A DNA stretch of 64,000 nucleotides from the NCBI GenBank assembly GCA_023460575.1, contig JAEWPQ010000030.1, positions 1 to 64,000 on the forward strand. Reading direction: 5' to 3'. Under the pieces are notes generated by a model. It worked only from the letters and a program-made list of their open reading frames with translations, had not been told where the DNA came from and did not search any database. Shown here one piece after another: positions 1 through 8,082 of this stretch. Position numbers and translations under genes: made by a program. Within the stretch, counting starts at the first letter, position 1, and the number at the start of each line of letters is the position of its first letter. The stretch is from Bacillota bacterium. GTDB lineage: Bacteria > Bacillota > Clostridia > Lachnospirales > Lachnospiraceae.

Positions 1-76
1 CAGAATGAGCACTCCCGGCGGAAGAAAAGTTTTAGCTGCCAGAAGAGCAAAAGGAAGAGCAAAATTATCAGCTTAA
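1..76 (+). CDS. rpmH: 50S ribosomal protein L34, 3' part (start lies before the window)
   Basis: The reading frame entering at position 2 gives RMSTPGGRKVLAARRAKGR followed by AKLSA and a TAA stop at 74-76. This is the highly conserved C-terminal half of ribosomal protein L34 (usual length about 44 residues). Roughly 20 N-terminal codons and the start lie outside the window. It is followed by rnpA after a 72-bp gap, the usual origin-side order dnaA-rpmH-rnpA, so dnaA and oriC are expected just upstream. Confidence 0.95.
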   Translation, partial: RMSTPGGRKVLAARRAKGRAKLSA

Positions 77-148
77 TGGACCAGGCCGCAAGTAATTGTG
101 GCCTTTTCTTTTCTCAAATTCCAGAAAAACGGAAAAGGAAAGAGTTGA

Positions 149-496
149 ATGAAACATTTTAATTCGATTAAAAAAAACAGGGATTTCAAAGAAGTTTATC
201 AGAGTGGAAAATCCCTGGCTAACAGACTTCTTGTCATGTATGTTTTAAAGACGGACAGGCCGGATACAAGAATCGGTATTTCGGTAAGCAAGAAGGTAGG
301 AAACAGTGTTGTCAGGCATCATATAACCAGATTAATCAGAGAAAGCTTCAGGCTTCATGAAGGAATGGTTGAGACAGGATTGGACATCGTAGTCGTTGTG
401 AGAACATCGGCAAAAGAAGAAAGATACAAGACAATCGAAAGTGCATATCTGCACTTGTGCGGACTTCATAACATTTTAAAAAAAGAATCGAAGTGA
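149..496 (+). CDS. rnpA: Ribonuclease P protein component
   Basis: A 115-residue basic protein that binds the catalytic RNA of RNase P and assists 5' leader removal from pre-tRNA. The family signature is visible as RIGISVSKKVGNSVVRHH followed by ITRLIRE (about residues 41-66), the RNR-motif helix, although the first RNR is RHH here. An N-terminal FNSIKKNRDFKEVY motif is also typical. The ATG is preceded by a purine-rich GGAAAGAG. It lies between rpmH and yidD, whose start follows after 4 bp, so the genes are probably co-transcribed. Length is normal for the family. Confidence 0.96.
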   Translation: MKHFNSIKKNRDFKEVYQSGKSLANRLLVMYVLKTDRPDTRIGISVSKKVGNSVVRHHITRLIRESFRLHEGMVETGLDIVVVVRTSAKEERYKTIESAYLHLCGLHNILKKESK

Positions 497-500
497 TCTT

Positions 501-716
501 ATGGTAAAAAAAATCATGATTTTGATGATCAGAGGATATCAGAAGTATCTGTCTCCTCTGAAGATAAGAACTCACTGTATTTACACACCTACGTGTTCTC
601 AATACGCCATTGAGGCACTTCAAAAGTATGGTGTGTTTAAAGGTACGTTTTTGGCTTGCAAAAGAATCATTCGCTGTAATCCTTTTGCAAAAGGCGGTTA
701 TGATCCAGTTCCGTAA
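501..716 (+). CDS. yidD: Membrane protein insertion efficiency factor YidD
   Basis: A 71-residue protein with the YidD hallmarks: a hydrophobic, amphipathic N-terminus (IMILMIRGYQKYLSP), then HCIYTPTCSQYAIEALQKYG with its conserved cysteines, and a C-terminal RCNPFAKGGYDPVP. The family assists YidC/Oxa1-type insertion of inner-membrane proteins. It starts 4 bp after the rnpA stop and is followed 19 bp later by yidC, which is the standard arrangement. No irregularity is seen. Confidence 0.95.
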   Translation: MVKKIMILMIRGYQKYLSPLKIRTHCIYTPTCSQYAIEALQKYGVFKGTFLACKRIIRCNPFAKGGYDPVP

Positions 717-735
717 ATGATGAGGAGGTAGTTCA

Positions 736-2016
736 TTGGAATTCTTAGTACTCACTAAGGTAGGAGGCGTTCTGGGACCATTTGCAACTGTTCTGGGTGT
801 GATCATGGATTTGCTTTTCCAGATGACCTCTGCAGTTGGAATCCAGAATATTGGTTTATGTATCATTTTATTTACTCTCGTAACAAAGCTACTAATGTTC
901 CCGCTGACGTTAAAACAGCAGAAATCATCCAAGCTGATGAGCGTTATGCAGCCGGAACTTACCGCCGTTCAGGCAAAGTATAAAGGAAAAACTGACCAGG
1001 AATCCATGAGAAAACAGAACGTGGAGATGCAGGCAGTCTACGAAAAATACGGAACATCCATGACTGGAGGCTGTGTCCAGCTGGTAATCCAGATGCCTAT
1101 TCTGTTTGCTCTTTATCAGGTTATTTATCATATTCCTGCTTATGTACAGAGTGTGAAGGCTGTTTTTGTTAATGTAGTGACTGCAATTACTTCTCTTGGA
1201 GGAGATCATGTTTCACAGCTGACACAGTTTGCTGCTGATCATAAGATTACCTTATCAAGAATCGGAGATTTAAATACCAGTAATGGAATGGTAGATTTTT
1301 TATACCAGCTTAATCCGGATCAGTGGAATGCCTTAAAGACCCTTTATCCAACCATCCAGGATACCATTACTTCCAATGCCGCACAGATTGAGCATATGAA
1401 TTCCTTCCTTGGAATTAATCTGGCATCAACACCGGCAAGTGTTATATTTCCAACCGGGGGCGGGTTCCATTTAAGTCTTGCTCTCCTGATACCTGTTTTC
1501 GCAGGTGCGAGCCAGTGGTTCAGTACAAAGCTTATGACTGTGAATCAGCCTAAAACTGGAGCTGATGAGAATAATGCCATGGCTCAGTCCATGAAGAGCA
1601 TGAATACAGTGATGCCTTTAATGTCTGTATTCTTCTGTTTCACATTTGCATCTGGTATCGGTATTTACTGGATCGCATCCAGTGTGTTCCAGATTATTCA
1701 GCAGGTTTTGATTAACCGTCATTTAAACCGCATTGATATGGATGAGATGATTAAGAAGAATCTGGATAAGGCGAATAAAAAACGTGCAAAAAAGGGTCTT
1801 CCACCTCAGCGTGTATCTCAGAATGCTACAGCAAGCCTTAAGAGTCTTCAGGCTACCAATGAGAAGGCAGAAGAAGAACTGAATGCAAAAATAGAAAAAG
1901 CGAAGGAGCAGGTAAAGGCTTCTACTGATTACTATCAAAACACAAGTTCTGATCCTAACAGCATTTCTGCAAAGGCACGTATGGTTTCGAAGTACAATGA
2001 AAAGCACAGCAAATAG
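736..2016 (+). CDS. yidC: Membrane protein insertase YidC/Oxa1 family
   Basis: A 426-residue polytopic membrane insertase. The predicted start is a TTG codon at 736, chosen because AGGAGGT lies 7 bp upstream and MEFLVLT fits the family N-terminus. Conserved Oxa1/YidC segments are present: the first transmembrane segment with FTLVTKLLMFPLTLKQQKSS, then YGTSMTGGCVQLVIQMPILF, and a final NTVMPLMSVFFCFTFASG plus YWIASSVFQIIQQ. A basic, coiled C-terminal tail (about residues 340-426) follows the last membrane segment. An insertion rich in polar residues sits between the second and third membrane segments (about 165-245). It works with YidD and SecYEG. Confidence 0.95.
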   Translation: MEFLVLTKVGGVLGPFATVLGVIMDLLFQMTSAVGIQNIGLCIILFTLVTKLLMFPLTLKQQKSSKLMSVMQPELTAVQAKYKGKTDQESMRKQNVEMQAVYEKYGTSMTGGCVQLVIQMPILFALYQVIYHIPAYVQSVKAVFVNVVTAITSLGGDHVSQLTQFAADHKITLSRIGDLNTSNGMVDFLYQLNPDQWNALKTLYPTIQDTITSNAAQIEHMNSFLGINLASTPASVIFPTGGGFHLSLALLIPVFAGASQWFSTKLMTVNQPKTGADENNAMAQSMKSMNTVMPLMSVFFCFTFASGIGIYWIASSVFQIIQQVLINRHLNRIDMDEMIKKNLDKANKKRAKKGLPPQRVSQNATASLKSLQATNEKAEEELNAKIEKAKEQVKASTDYYQNTSSDPNSISAKARMVSKYNEKHSK

Positions 2017-2028
2017 GAGGGGTGACCT

Positions 2029-2694
2029 ATGGATATGATTACAGTTTCAGCAAAGACCGTTGATGAAGCGATTACAAAAGCATTAATCCAACTGGAGACA
2101 ACCAGTGATAAACTGGAGTATGAGATTGTTGATAAAGGAAGTAATGGTATTCTGGGATTTATCGGTTCAAAGCCTGCTGTCATCCGCGCAAGGAAGAAAG
2201 AAACCTTGGAGGACATGGCAATGACCTTTCTTTCCGATGTATTTGGTGCAATGAATATAAGTGTTTCCATGGAAGCAGTATTTGATGAGGGAGAGCGTGA
2301 ACTTTCCATTAATATGTCAGGCGATGATATGGGAATTCTGATTGGAAAAAGAGGACAGACTCTGGATTCTCTACAGTATCTGGTAAGTCTTGTTGTGAAT
2401 AAGGAAAGCGAAGATTATATTCGCGTGAAACTGGATACGGAAAACTACAGAGAGCGGAGAAAAGAGACTTTGGAGACGCTGGCTAAGAACATTGCTTATA
2501 AAGTTAAGCGGACCAGAAGACCGGTTTCTCTGGAGCCAATGAATCCATATGAGAGAAGAATTATTCATTCCGCACTTCAGAATGACAAGTTTGTTGTTAC
2601 CAGAAGTGATGGGGAAGAACCATTCAGACATGTGGTAATATCCTTGAAAAAGGAACATATAAAAAAAGAGCGGTATCAGGATAGAGATAAATAG
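2029..2694 (+). CDS. jag: Jag/KhpB RNA-binding protein (Jag_N, KH, R3H)
   Basis: A 221-residue RNA-binding protein with three domains in order. A Jag_N domain covers about residues 1-55 (KGSNGILGFIGSKPA). A type II KH domain follows with the loop ILIGKRGQTLDSLQYLVS (about 103-125). An R3H domain near residues 145-215 contains MNPYERRIIHSALQ and SDGEEPFRHVVI. The family (KhpB/EloR/SpoIIIJ-associated) influences cell elongation and RNA metabolism. It begins 12 bp after yidC with GGAGGGGTGA ahead of the ATG, so translation is probably coupled within the rnpA-yidC transcript. Confidence 0.94.
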   Translation: MDMITVSAKTVDEAITKALIQLETTSDKLEYEIVDKGSNGILGFIGSKPAVIRARKKETLEDMAMTFLSDVFGAMNISVSMEAVFDEGERELSINMSGDDMGILIGKRGQTLDSLQYLVSLVVNKESEDYIRVKLDTENYRERRKETLETLAKNIAYKVKRTRRPVSLEPMNPYERRIIHSALQNDKFVVTRSDGEEPFRHVVISLKKEHIKKERYQDRDK

Positions 2695-2706
2695 TCAAAC
2701 AACAAT

Positions 2707-2771
2707 GAGGGGTTGGGGCTGTCGGAAGGCACCCTCAACCCTTTTCTCACGCCGGTATATTGACTGGCGTT
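2707..2771 (+). terminator. Hairpin pair between jag and mnmE, probable terminator or attenuator
   Basis: A stem formed by GGGTTG-GGG pairing with CCC-T-CAACCC (one bulged T), loop about 13 nt, is followed by TTTTCTC. A second imperfect hairpin (ACGCCGGT with ACTGGCGT) lies directly downstream at about 2750-2771. This 93-bp gap is the only substantial one in the yidC-rsmG run, so it may separate two transcripts or reduce readthrough. Promoter elements for mnmE were not obvious. Confidence 0.5.
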
Positions 2772-2787
2772 AAACAGGTGACAGAAT

Positions 2788-4167
2788 ATGAAGATGAATA
2801 CAATAGCGGCTATTGCCACAGCGATGTCCAGTTCCGGTATCGGAATTGTAAGGATCAGCGGCGAGGAGTCATTTCAGATTATAGACAGGGTTTTTAAGGG
2901 AAAAGGAAAACGGGTTAAAAAGCTTTCTGATAAAAAATCCCACACGATTCATTATGGATTTATCTATGATGGAGAAGAACTGATTGATGAGGTTCTGGTA
3001 TTAATTATGAGGGGGCCAGGCAGTTATACCGGGGAGGATACGGTTGAGATTGACTGTCATGGAGGTGTGCTGGTTACAAAAAAGATACTGGAGACAGTAT
3101 TAAAGTATGGAGCAAGGCCGGCTGAGCCGGGAGAATTTACAAAACGGGCATTTTTAAGCGGAAGGATGGATTTAACGCAGGCTGAAGCAGTCATTGATGT
3201 GATTAATGCAAAAAACCAGTATGCTTTAAAATCTTCTGTCAGTCAGCTGGAAGGAGCCGTTTCCAAGCGTGTCCGCGCATTGAGAGATACTATTATTTAT
3301 CATATTGCTTTTATTGAATCGGCACTTGATGATCCGGAGCATATATCTCTGGATGGTTATCAGGAATCTCTTCTTCATGCAATGGAACCTTTAAAAGAAG
3401 AGTTAAAACGTCTGATTCGTTCTTCTGAAAATGGGAGAGTACTTTCCGAAGGGATAGAGACTGTCATATTGGGTAAACCCAATGCAGGAAAATCGTCTCT
3501 GCTTAATGTTCTTGTAGGAGAGGAACGTGCTATTGTTACAGATATTGCGGGTACGACTCGTGATACATTAAAGGAGCAGATTATGCTTGAGGATCTGAGC
3601 CTGAATATGATAGACACGGCCGGAATCCGCGATACAGAGGATATAGTGGAAAAGATAGGGGTTGAAAAGGCCAGACAGGCGGCAGAAGGTGCTGATCTGA
3701 TCATCTATGTCGTGGATGGTTCCTGCCTGCTTGATGAGAATGATGATGAGATCTTATCCTTTATAGAAGACAGAAAAGCGGTTATTGTTTTAAATAAATC
3801 AGATTTGTCTATGGTGGTGACACCGGATCTGATCAATAAAAGAACCCGTCATAAGGTGATAACAATTTCTGCAAGAACCCGCTCAGGGATAGAAGAGCTG
3901 GAGCAAGAGATTAAGACGATGTTTTATGAGGGTGAAATTGATTTTAATGACCAGGTTTATATCACAAATGTCAGACAGAAAAATGCACTTGAGGAAGCTT
4001 TAAAAAGTCTTTGTATGGTAGAGCAAAGCATAAATGACGGGATGGCTGAGGATTTCTATTCCATTGATTTAATGGATGCGTACGAACAGCTTGGAATCAT
4101 TCTGGGAGAGTCAGTAGAGGATGATCTGGTCAATGAAATATTCAGCAAATTCTGTATGGGAAAGTAA
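2788..4167 (+). CDS. mnmE: tRNA modification GTPase MnmE
   Basis: A 459-residue GTPase that, with MnmG, forms the carboxymethylaminomethyl group at U34 of certain tRNAs. The N-terminal formyl-THF-binding domain has IAAIATAMSSSGIGIVRISG and the PGSYTGEDTVEIDCHGG segment. The inserted G domain shows G1 GKPNAGKSS (about 229-237), G2 DIAGTTRDT, G3 DTAG and G4 NKSD. The protein ends in FCMGK, matching the C-terminal C-x-GK signature with its catalytic cysteine. It is followed by mnmG after 23 bp, its obligate partner. Confidence 0.97.
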   Translation: MKMNTIAAIATAMSSSGIGIVRISGEESFQIIDRVFKGKGKRVKKLSDKKSHTIHYGFIYDGEELIDEVLVLIMRGPGSYTGEDTVEIDCHGGVLVTKKILETVLKYGARPAEPGEFTKRAFLSGRMDLTQAEAVIDVINAKNQYALKSSVSQLEGAVSKRVRALRDTIIYHIAFIESALDDPEHISLDGYQESLLHAMEPLKEELKRLIRSSENGRVLSEGIETVILGKPNAGKSSLLNVLVGEERAIVTDIAGTTRDTLKEQIMLEDLSLNMIDTAGIRDTEDIVEKIGVEKARQAAEGADLIIYVVDGSCLLDENDDEILSFIEDRKAVIVLNKSDLSMVVTPDLINKRTRHKVITISARTRSGIEELEQEIKTMFYEGEIDFNDQVYITNVRQKNALEEALKSLCMVEQSINDGMAEDFYSIDLMDAYEQLGIILGESVEDDLVNEIFSKFCMGK

Positions 4168-4190
4168 CGATCAGAAAAGAGGAGATAAAA

Positions 4191-6092
4191 ATGCAGTATT
4201 TAGAGGAGTCTTATGATGTTGTAGTGGTCGGCGCTGGTCACGCCGGCTGTGAGGCTGCCCTGGCATGTGCCAGGCTGGGCCTTGAGACGATTATGTTTAC
4301 GGTAAGTGTGGACAGCATTGCTCTGATGCCCTGTAATCCAAATATCGGGGGGAGTTCAAAAGGTCACCTGGTAAGAGAACTGGATGCTTTAGGCGGAGAG
4401 ATGGGAAAAAACATTGACAAAACCTTTATTCAGTCAAAAATGCTTAACCAGTCCAAGGGACCAGCTGTTCATTCATTAAGGGCACAGGCGGATAAACAGG
4501 ACTATTCCAGATCTATGAGAAGGGTTCTGGAGAACACAGATCATCTGACAATCAGACAGGCAGAGGTATCGGAAATTATAACGGAGAATGATATACTGAC
4601 AGGGGTGAAGACTTATTCCGGAGCCGTTTACCACTGCAAGGCCGCTGTACTTGCAACTGGTACCTATTTAAGAGCCAGATGCATTTACGGTGATGTAAGC
4701 AATTATACAGGTCCCAATGGACTGCAGGCAGCCAATCACTTAACAGACTCCTTAAAAGCCAATGGAATTGAAATGCGGCGTTTTAAAACGGGTACTCCGG
4801 CCAGGGTAGATAAGAGAAGTATTGATTTTTCTAAAATGGAAGAGCAGCTGGGCGATGAGAGAGTAGTGCCATTCTCCTTTTCAACAGATCCCGAATCCAT
4901 ACAAAAGGAGCAGATATCCTGCTGGCTTACTTATACGAACAACAGCACTCATGAAATTATCAGAAATAACCTGGATCGTTCACCTCTTTATTCTGGTGCA
5001 ATTGAGGGCACAGGACCAAGATACTGCCCATCTATTGAGGATAAGGTAGTAAAGTTTCCGGATAAAGACCGTCATCAGGTATTTGTTGAGCCAGAGGGAC
5101 TTTATACCAATGAGATGTATCTGGGAGGAATGTCCAGTTCTCTTCCAGAGGATGTTCAATATGCCATGTATAGAACGGTTCCCGGACTGGAGAACGTTAA
5201 AATTGTGAGAAATGCTTATGCGATCGAATATGACTGTATCAATTCCAGACAGTTGAATGCGACTTTGGAATTTAAGGCTGTAAGAGGCTTATTCAGCGGT
5301 GGTCAGTTTAACGGAAGTTCCGGCTATGAAGAGGCAGCGGTTCAGGGATTTATGGCAGGAGTTAATGCTGCTATGAAGATTTTGGGAAGAGAACCAGTTG
5401 TATTAGATCGTTCTCAGGCATATATAGGAGTCCTGATTGATGATCTGGTAACGAAGGAAAACTTAGAACCATATCGGATGATGACCTCCAGAGCTGAGTA
5501 CAGGCTTTTACTCCGTCAGGATAATGCAGATCTTCGTCTGATGGGAATCGGACATAAAATTGGTCTGGTCAGTGAGGAACGGTATGAGAAACTGTTAAAA
5601 AAAGAGCAGGCTATTGATTTAGAAATCAGGCGTTTGGAATCAACAAATATCGGAGCATCCGGAGTGGTTCAGGAATTTTTAGAGAAGCATGGGAGTACGC
5701 CGTTAAAAACAGGAACAACTTTGGCGGAGCTGGTGCGAAGACCTGAACTTGATTATGTTATGTTAACTAATATTGATAGTAAACGAAATCCTCTTCCTGA
5801 AGATGTGATGGAGCAGGTAGATATCAATATTAAGTATGAAGGATATATACGCAGACAAAAACAGCAGGTGGCACAATATAAGAAGCTGGAAAATAGAAAG
5901 CTGCAGGCGGAATTTGATTACGGGGAAGTAAAAGGATTGAGAAGAGAAGCCAGTCAGAAGCTGAATTTATATAAACCCATGTCTATTGGTCAGGCTTCCA
6001 GAATATCAGGTGTTTCTCCTGCAGATATCTCTGTACTTCTGGTTTACTTAGAACAGATGAAGTATCATAAAAATATGGATCAGAAGGAGTGA
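4191..6092 (+). CDS. mnmG: tRNA uridine-5-carboxymethylaminomethyl modification enzyme MnmG (GidA)
   Basis: A 633-residue FAD enzyme partner of MnmE. The N-terminal dinucleotide-binding motif VVVVGAGHAGCEAALACA is at about residues 11-28, followed by MPCNPNIGGSSKGHLVRELDA-type sequence. The family segments GTGPRYCPSIEDKVVKF and NGSSGYEEAAVQGFMAGVNA are both present, as is the MTSRAEYRLLLRQDNADLRL block. The C-terminal helical domain that binds MnmE and tRNA is complete, and length matches the family. RBS GAGGAGAT precedes the ATG. Confidence 0.97.
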   Translation: MQYLEESYDVVVVGAGHAGCEAALACARLGLETIMFTVSVDSIALMPCNPNIGGSSKGHLVRELDALGGEMGKNIDKTFIQSKMLNQSKGPAVHSLRAQADKQDYSRSMRRVLENTDHLTIRQAEVSEIITENDILTGVKTYSGAVYHCKAAVLATGTYLRARCIYGDVSNYTGPNGLQAANHLTDSLKANGIEMRRFKTGTPARVDKRSIDFSKMEEQLGDERVVPFSFSTDPESIQKEQISCWLTYTNNSTHEIIRNNLDRSPLYSGAIEGTGPRYCPSIEDKVVKFPDKDRHQVFVEPEGLYTNEMYLGGMSSSLPEDVQYAMYRTVPGLENVKIVRNAYAIEYDCINSRQLNATLEFKAVRGLFSGGQFNGSSGYEEAAVQGFMAGVNAAMKILGREPVVLDRSQAYIGVLIDDLVTKENLEPYRMMTSRAEYRLLLRQDNADLRLMGIGHKIGLVSEERYEKLLKKEQAIDLEIRRLESTNIGASGVVQEFLEKHGSTPLKTGTTLAELVRRPELDYVMLTNIDSKRNPLPEDVMEQVDINIKYEGYIRRQKQQVAQYKKLENRKLQAEFDYGEVKGLRREASQKLNLYKPMSIGQASRISGVSPADISVLLVYLEQMKYHKNMDQKE

Positions 6093-6102
6093 GGAAGATA
6101 AC

Positions 6103-6834
6103 ATGACAGAAGCTTTTTATGAGAAGTTTCAAAGTGAATTGAATTTATTATCTATTAATTTGGAAAAGAATAAATTAGATCAATTTTATAAATATTTTGA
6201 ACTATTAGTTGAATGGAATAAAGTAATGAATCTCACTGCAATTACCGAGATGGATGAAGTAATATCAAAACATTTTGTTGACAGCCTGTCTCTAATTAAA
6301 TTAGTGAATGATATTGATACGAAATCTTATAATATAATTGACGTGGGGACGGGGGCCGGCTTTCCCGGAATACCTTTAAAAATAGCATTTCCTCAACTTA
6401 ATATTACTTTAATGGATTCTTTAAATAAGAGGATAAATTTTTTAAATGAAATCATAGAAAAATTAGGTTTAGAAGGTATTTGCGCCATACATGGAAGAGC
6501 AGAAGATTTGGGCAGAGATGTGAAGCACAGAGAGCAATATGATCTTTGTGTTTCCAGGGCAGTTGCAAATTTAAGCACTCTATCGGAATATTGTATGCCA
6601 TTTGTAAAAGTAGGTGGCTGTTTTATTCCTTATAAGTCTGGTAAGATTGATGAAGAGTTAACAGAAGCAAAGCATGCAGTTTTTTTACTAAGCGGAAAGA
6701 TCGAAAAAACAGAACGCTTTTTATTGCCGGGTACAGAAGCAGAGAGATCATTGATTCAAGTCGTAAAAACAAACGGGATTCCTAAGAAATATCCAAGAAA
6801 GGCTGGATTACCTTCGAAAGAACCATTAAAATAA
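6103..6834 (+). CDS. rsmG: 16S rRNA (guanine-527-N7) methyltransferase RsmG
   Basis: A 243-residue SAM-dependent methyltransferase (GidB). It carries the SAM motif IIDVGTGAGFPGIPLKI (about 78-94), the upstream NLTAI and KHFVDSL segments and VSRAVANLSTLSEYC. It begins 10 bp after mnmG, continuing the operon. The region is noticeably more A/T-rich in synonymous positions than mnmG. Two parS sites follow immediately after its stop codon. Confidence 0.95.
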   Translation: MTEAFYEKFQSELNLLSINLEKNKLDQFYKYFELLVEWNKVMNLTAITEMDEVISKHFVDSLSLIKLVNDIDTKSYNIIDVGTGAGFPGIPLKIAFPQLNITLMDSLNKRINFLNEIIEKLGLEGICAIHGRAEDLGRDVKHREQYDLCVSRAVANLSTLSEYCMPFVKVGGCFIPYKSGKIDEELTEAKHAVFLLSGKIEKTERFLLPGTEAERSLIQVVKTNGIPKKYPRKAGLPSKEPLK

Positions 6835-6836
6835 AA

Positions 6837-6852
6837 TGTTTCACGTGAAACA
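6837..6852. promoter_or_regulatory. parS centromere site 1
   Basis: A perfect copy of the ParB-binding consensus TGTTTCACGTGAAACA, fully palindromic, starting 2 bp after the rsmG stop codon. ParB, encoded at 8856, nucleates on such sites to organise the origin region. Two identical copies lie at 6883 and 7953. Confidence 0.97.
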
Positions 6853-6882
6853 TCCAAGAGATTAGTAATAACTCTGTAGGAT

Positions 6883-6898
6883 TGTTTCACGTGAAACA
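6883..6898. promoter_or_regulatory. parS centromere site 2
   Basis: Second perfect TGTTTCACGTGAAACA, 30 bp after the first. It ends 4 bp before the end of the reverse-strand hydrolase gene, so it lies in the 3' untranslated region of both rsmG and the hydrolase. Confidence 0.97.
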
Positions 6899-6902
6899 TT
6901 TT

Positions 6903-7853
6903 TTATAAAAAATACATTTGTATTAGTTGATGTAGGCTGGTAGGATTCTCCAGCTGTGGAAGATACTTGCTTTTTGATACTAAGGAACTTTCGATGGCTG
7001 GATTATATTTTTGATATTCCATAATTATATCATTGATATGATCCATTTCCTGACCACCAGTAATGTAAATACTATTGTTGATTTTCTTTAATGCATTCGT
7101 CACATTACATTTTGTATAATTACACTTAACACTGGCATAAAGTGACTTTGGCGAATCACCTAAATGGGCTGATTCGTAATATGCATCGATAATTGAATTT
7201 TTTACAGAATAAGGATTGAAGTAATAATTACTGGTAAATTCTTCAGTTATGGATTGCTTACTCACTGATATATGATATAGGAGAGTTCCCAAAATCGGAA
7301 GGTCCAGAATAAATTTATATACTTTGGAATGATTATTGGGAATCTGGTTGCACATCATAAGGCTTTCCGGATTAATCAGCATAATCTGATCGAACAGCTC
7401 TGGAGAATTATTACATGCCATAAGTGCCAATGCAGAAGAGCCGCCTGTAGCAATTATATTTGTCCTATGTCCAATCTCAGATTTAATAAAATCGGATATC
7501 ATCTGTACATATAGATAGTTTGTATATGTGAGATCTGGTTTTTCTGAACGGCCACAGCCCAACAGATCAATGGTATAGACAGTATACTGTTCTTTTAATA
7601 AGGAAACCATGCTGTTCCATTCATAGCCGTTGGAGCAGGCGGTTAAATCATGGATTAAAAGAAGTGGTTTTCCTGTGCCGGATTTTGTATAATGAATATT
7701 TCCGAATCTCCATTTGTAACATAAGGATTTTGCATCTGCTAATATATTTTTAGAGGATGCCGAGAGTTTGACAAATTTATTAATAACTGCAGTGGTAGCA
7801 GCCGTACTTGCCGAAAGAATGAGCAGAGTTAGTAATTTACTCGTGGTTTTCAT
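6903..7853 (-). CDS. Alpha/beta-hydrolase-fold protein with degenerate active site
   Basis: A 316-residue protein with an N-terminal hydrophobic segment (about residues 7-25, signal anchor or signal peptide) followed by an alpha/beta-hydrolase fold: GTGKPLLLIHDLTA, YTIDLLGCGRSEKP, and a nucleophile-elbow-like ATGGSSALAL with Ser139. The elbow lacks the final glycine (G-G-S-S-A). The oxyanion HG motif reads HD. In the C-terminal segment where the catalytic His normally sits (G-H-x-P-x-x-E-x-P), the sequence is K-Y-L-P-Q-L-E-N-P, with Tyr297 in place of His. Hydrolysis is therefore doubtful. It is transcribed against the flow of the origin genes and is bracketed by parS sites. Function unknown. 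Confidence 0.75.
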   Translation of the reverse strand: MKTTSKLLTLLILSASTAATTAVINKFVKLSASSKNILADAKSLCYKWRFGNIHYTKSGTGKPLLLIHDLTACSNGYEWNSMVSLLKEQYTVYTIDLLGCGRSEKPDLTYTNYLYVQMISDFIKSEIGHRTNIIATGGSSALALMACNNSPELFDQIMLINPESLMMCNQIPNNHSKVYKFILDLPILGTLLYHISVSKQSITEEFTSNYYFNPYSVKNSIIDAYYESAHLGDSPKSLYASVKCNYTKCNVTNALKKINNSIYITGGQEMDHINDIIMEYQKYNPAIESSLVSKSKYLPQLENPTSLHQLIQMYFL

Positions 7854-7886
7854 TATTTACCTCCTGATAGCGGATAATCTCTTCCT

Positions 7887-7915
7887 ATTATAATATAATC
7901 AATATGGACTTACAA
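7887..7915 (-). promoter_or_regulatory. Sigma-A promoter of the hydrolase gene
   Basis: Reading the reverse strand, TTGTAA (7915-7910), a 17-bp spacer and a perfect TATAAT (7892-7887) lie about 35 bp upstream of the start codon. An AGGAGG ribosome site precedes the ATG. Confidence 0.8.
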
Positions 7916-7952
7916 CGGCTAACATATTAATTTATTCTTAAACTTGGTAAAA

Positions 7953-7968
7953 TGTTTCACGTGAAACA
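7953..7968. promoter_or_regulatory. parS centromere site 3
   Basis: Third perfect TGTTTCACGTGAAACA, in the divergent gap between the hydrolase gene and parA, upstream of the parA promoter elements. ParB bound here could also influence parA transcription. Confidence 0.97.
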
Positions 7969-8025
7969 TTTTTTGTATTTTCTGCACTTTTTTTACTTGA
8001 AACCATAGGAAAAAAAAATAAAGTA

Positions 8026-8034
8026 TGTTATACT
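8026..8034 (+). promoter_or_regulatory. Probable extended -10 promoter of parAB
   Basis: TGTTATACT (extended -10 TGn plus TATACT) lies about 50 bp before the parA start. No good -35 is found at 17 bp; a TTGAAA at 7997 is too far away. The spacing supports an extended -10 promoter, but this is a weak call. Confidence 0.45.
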
Positions 8035-8082
8035 CTAGTTTGAACTGCAATTTCCGGACGTTGTTACAGGAGAAAATTAAAA

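Noticed and set aside
1..148. Replication origin (oriC)/DnaA boxes within the window
   Set aside because: The rpmH-rnpA edge implies oriC and dnaA are just upstream, but I see no cluster of DnaA boxes inside the window.
348..932. 194-codon reverse-strand frame over rnpA, yidD and yidC
   Set aside because: It lies antisense to three well-supported genes, has no ribosome site and its translation shows no domain pattern; it is a shadow.
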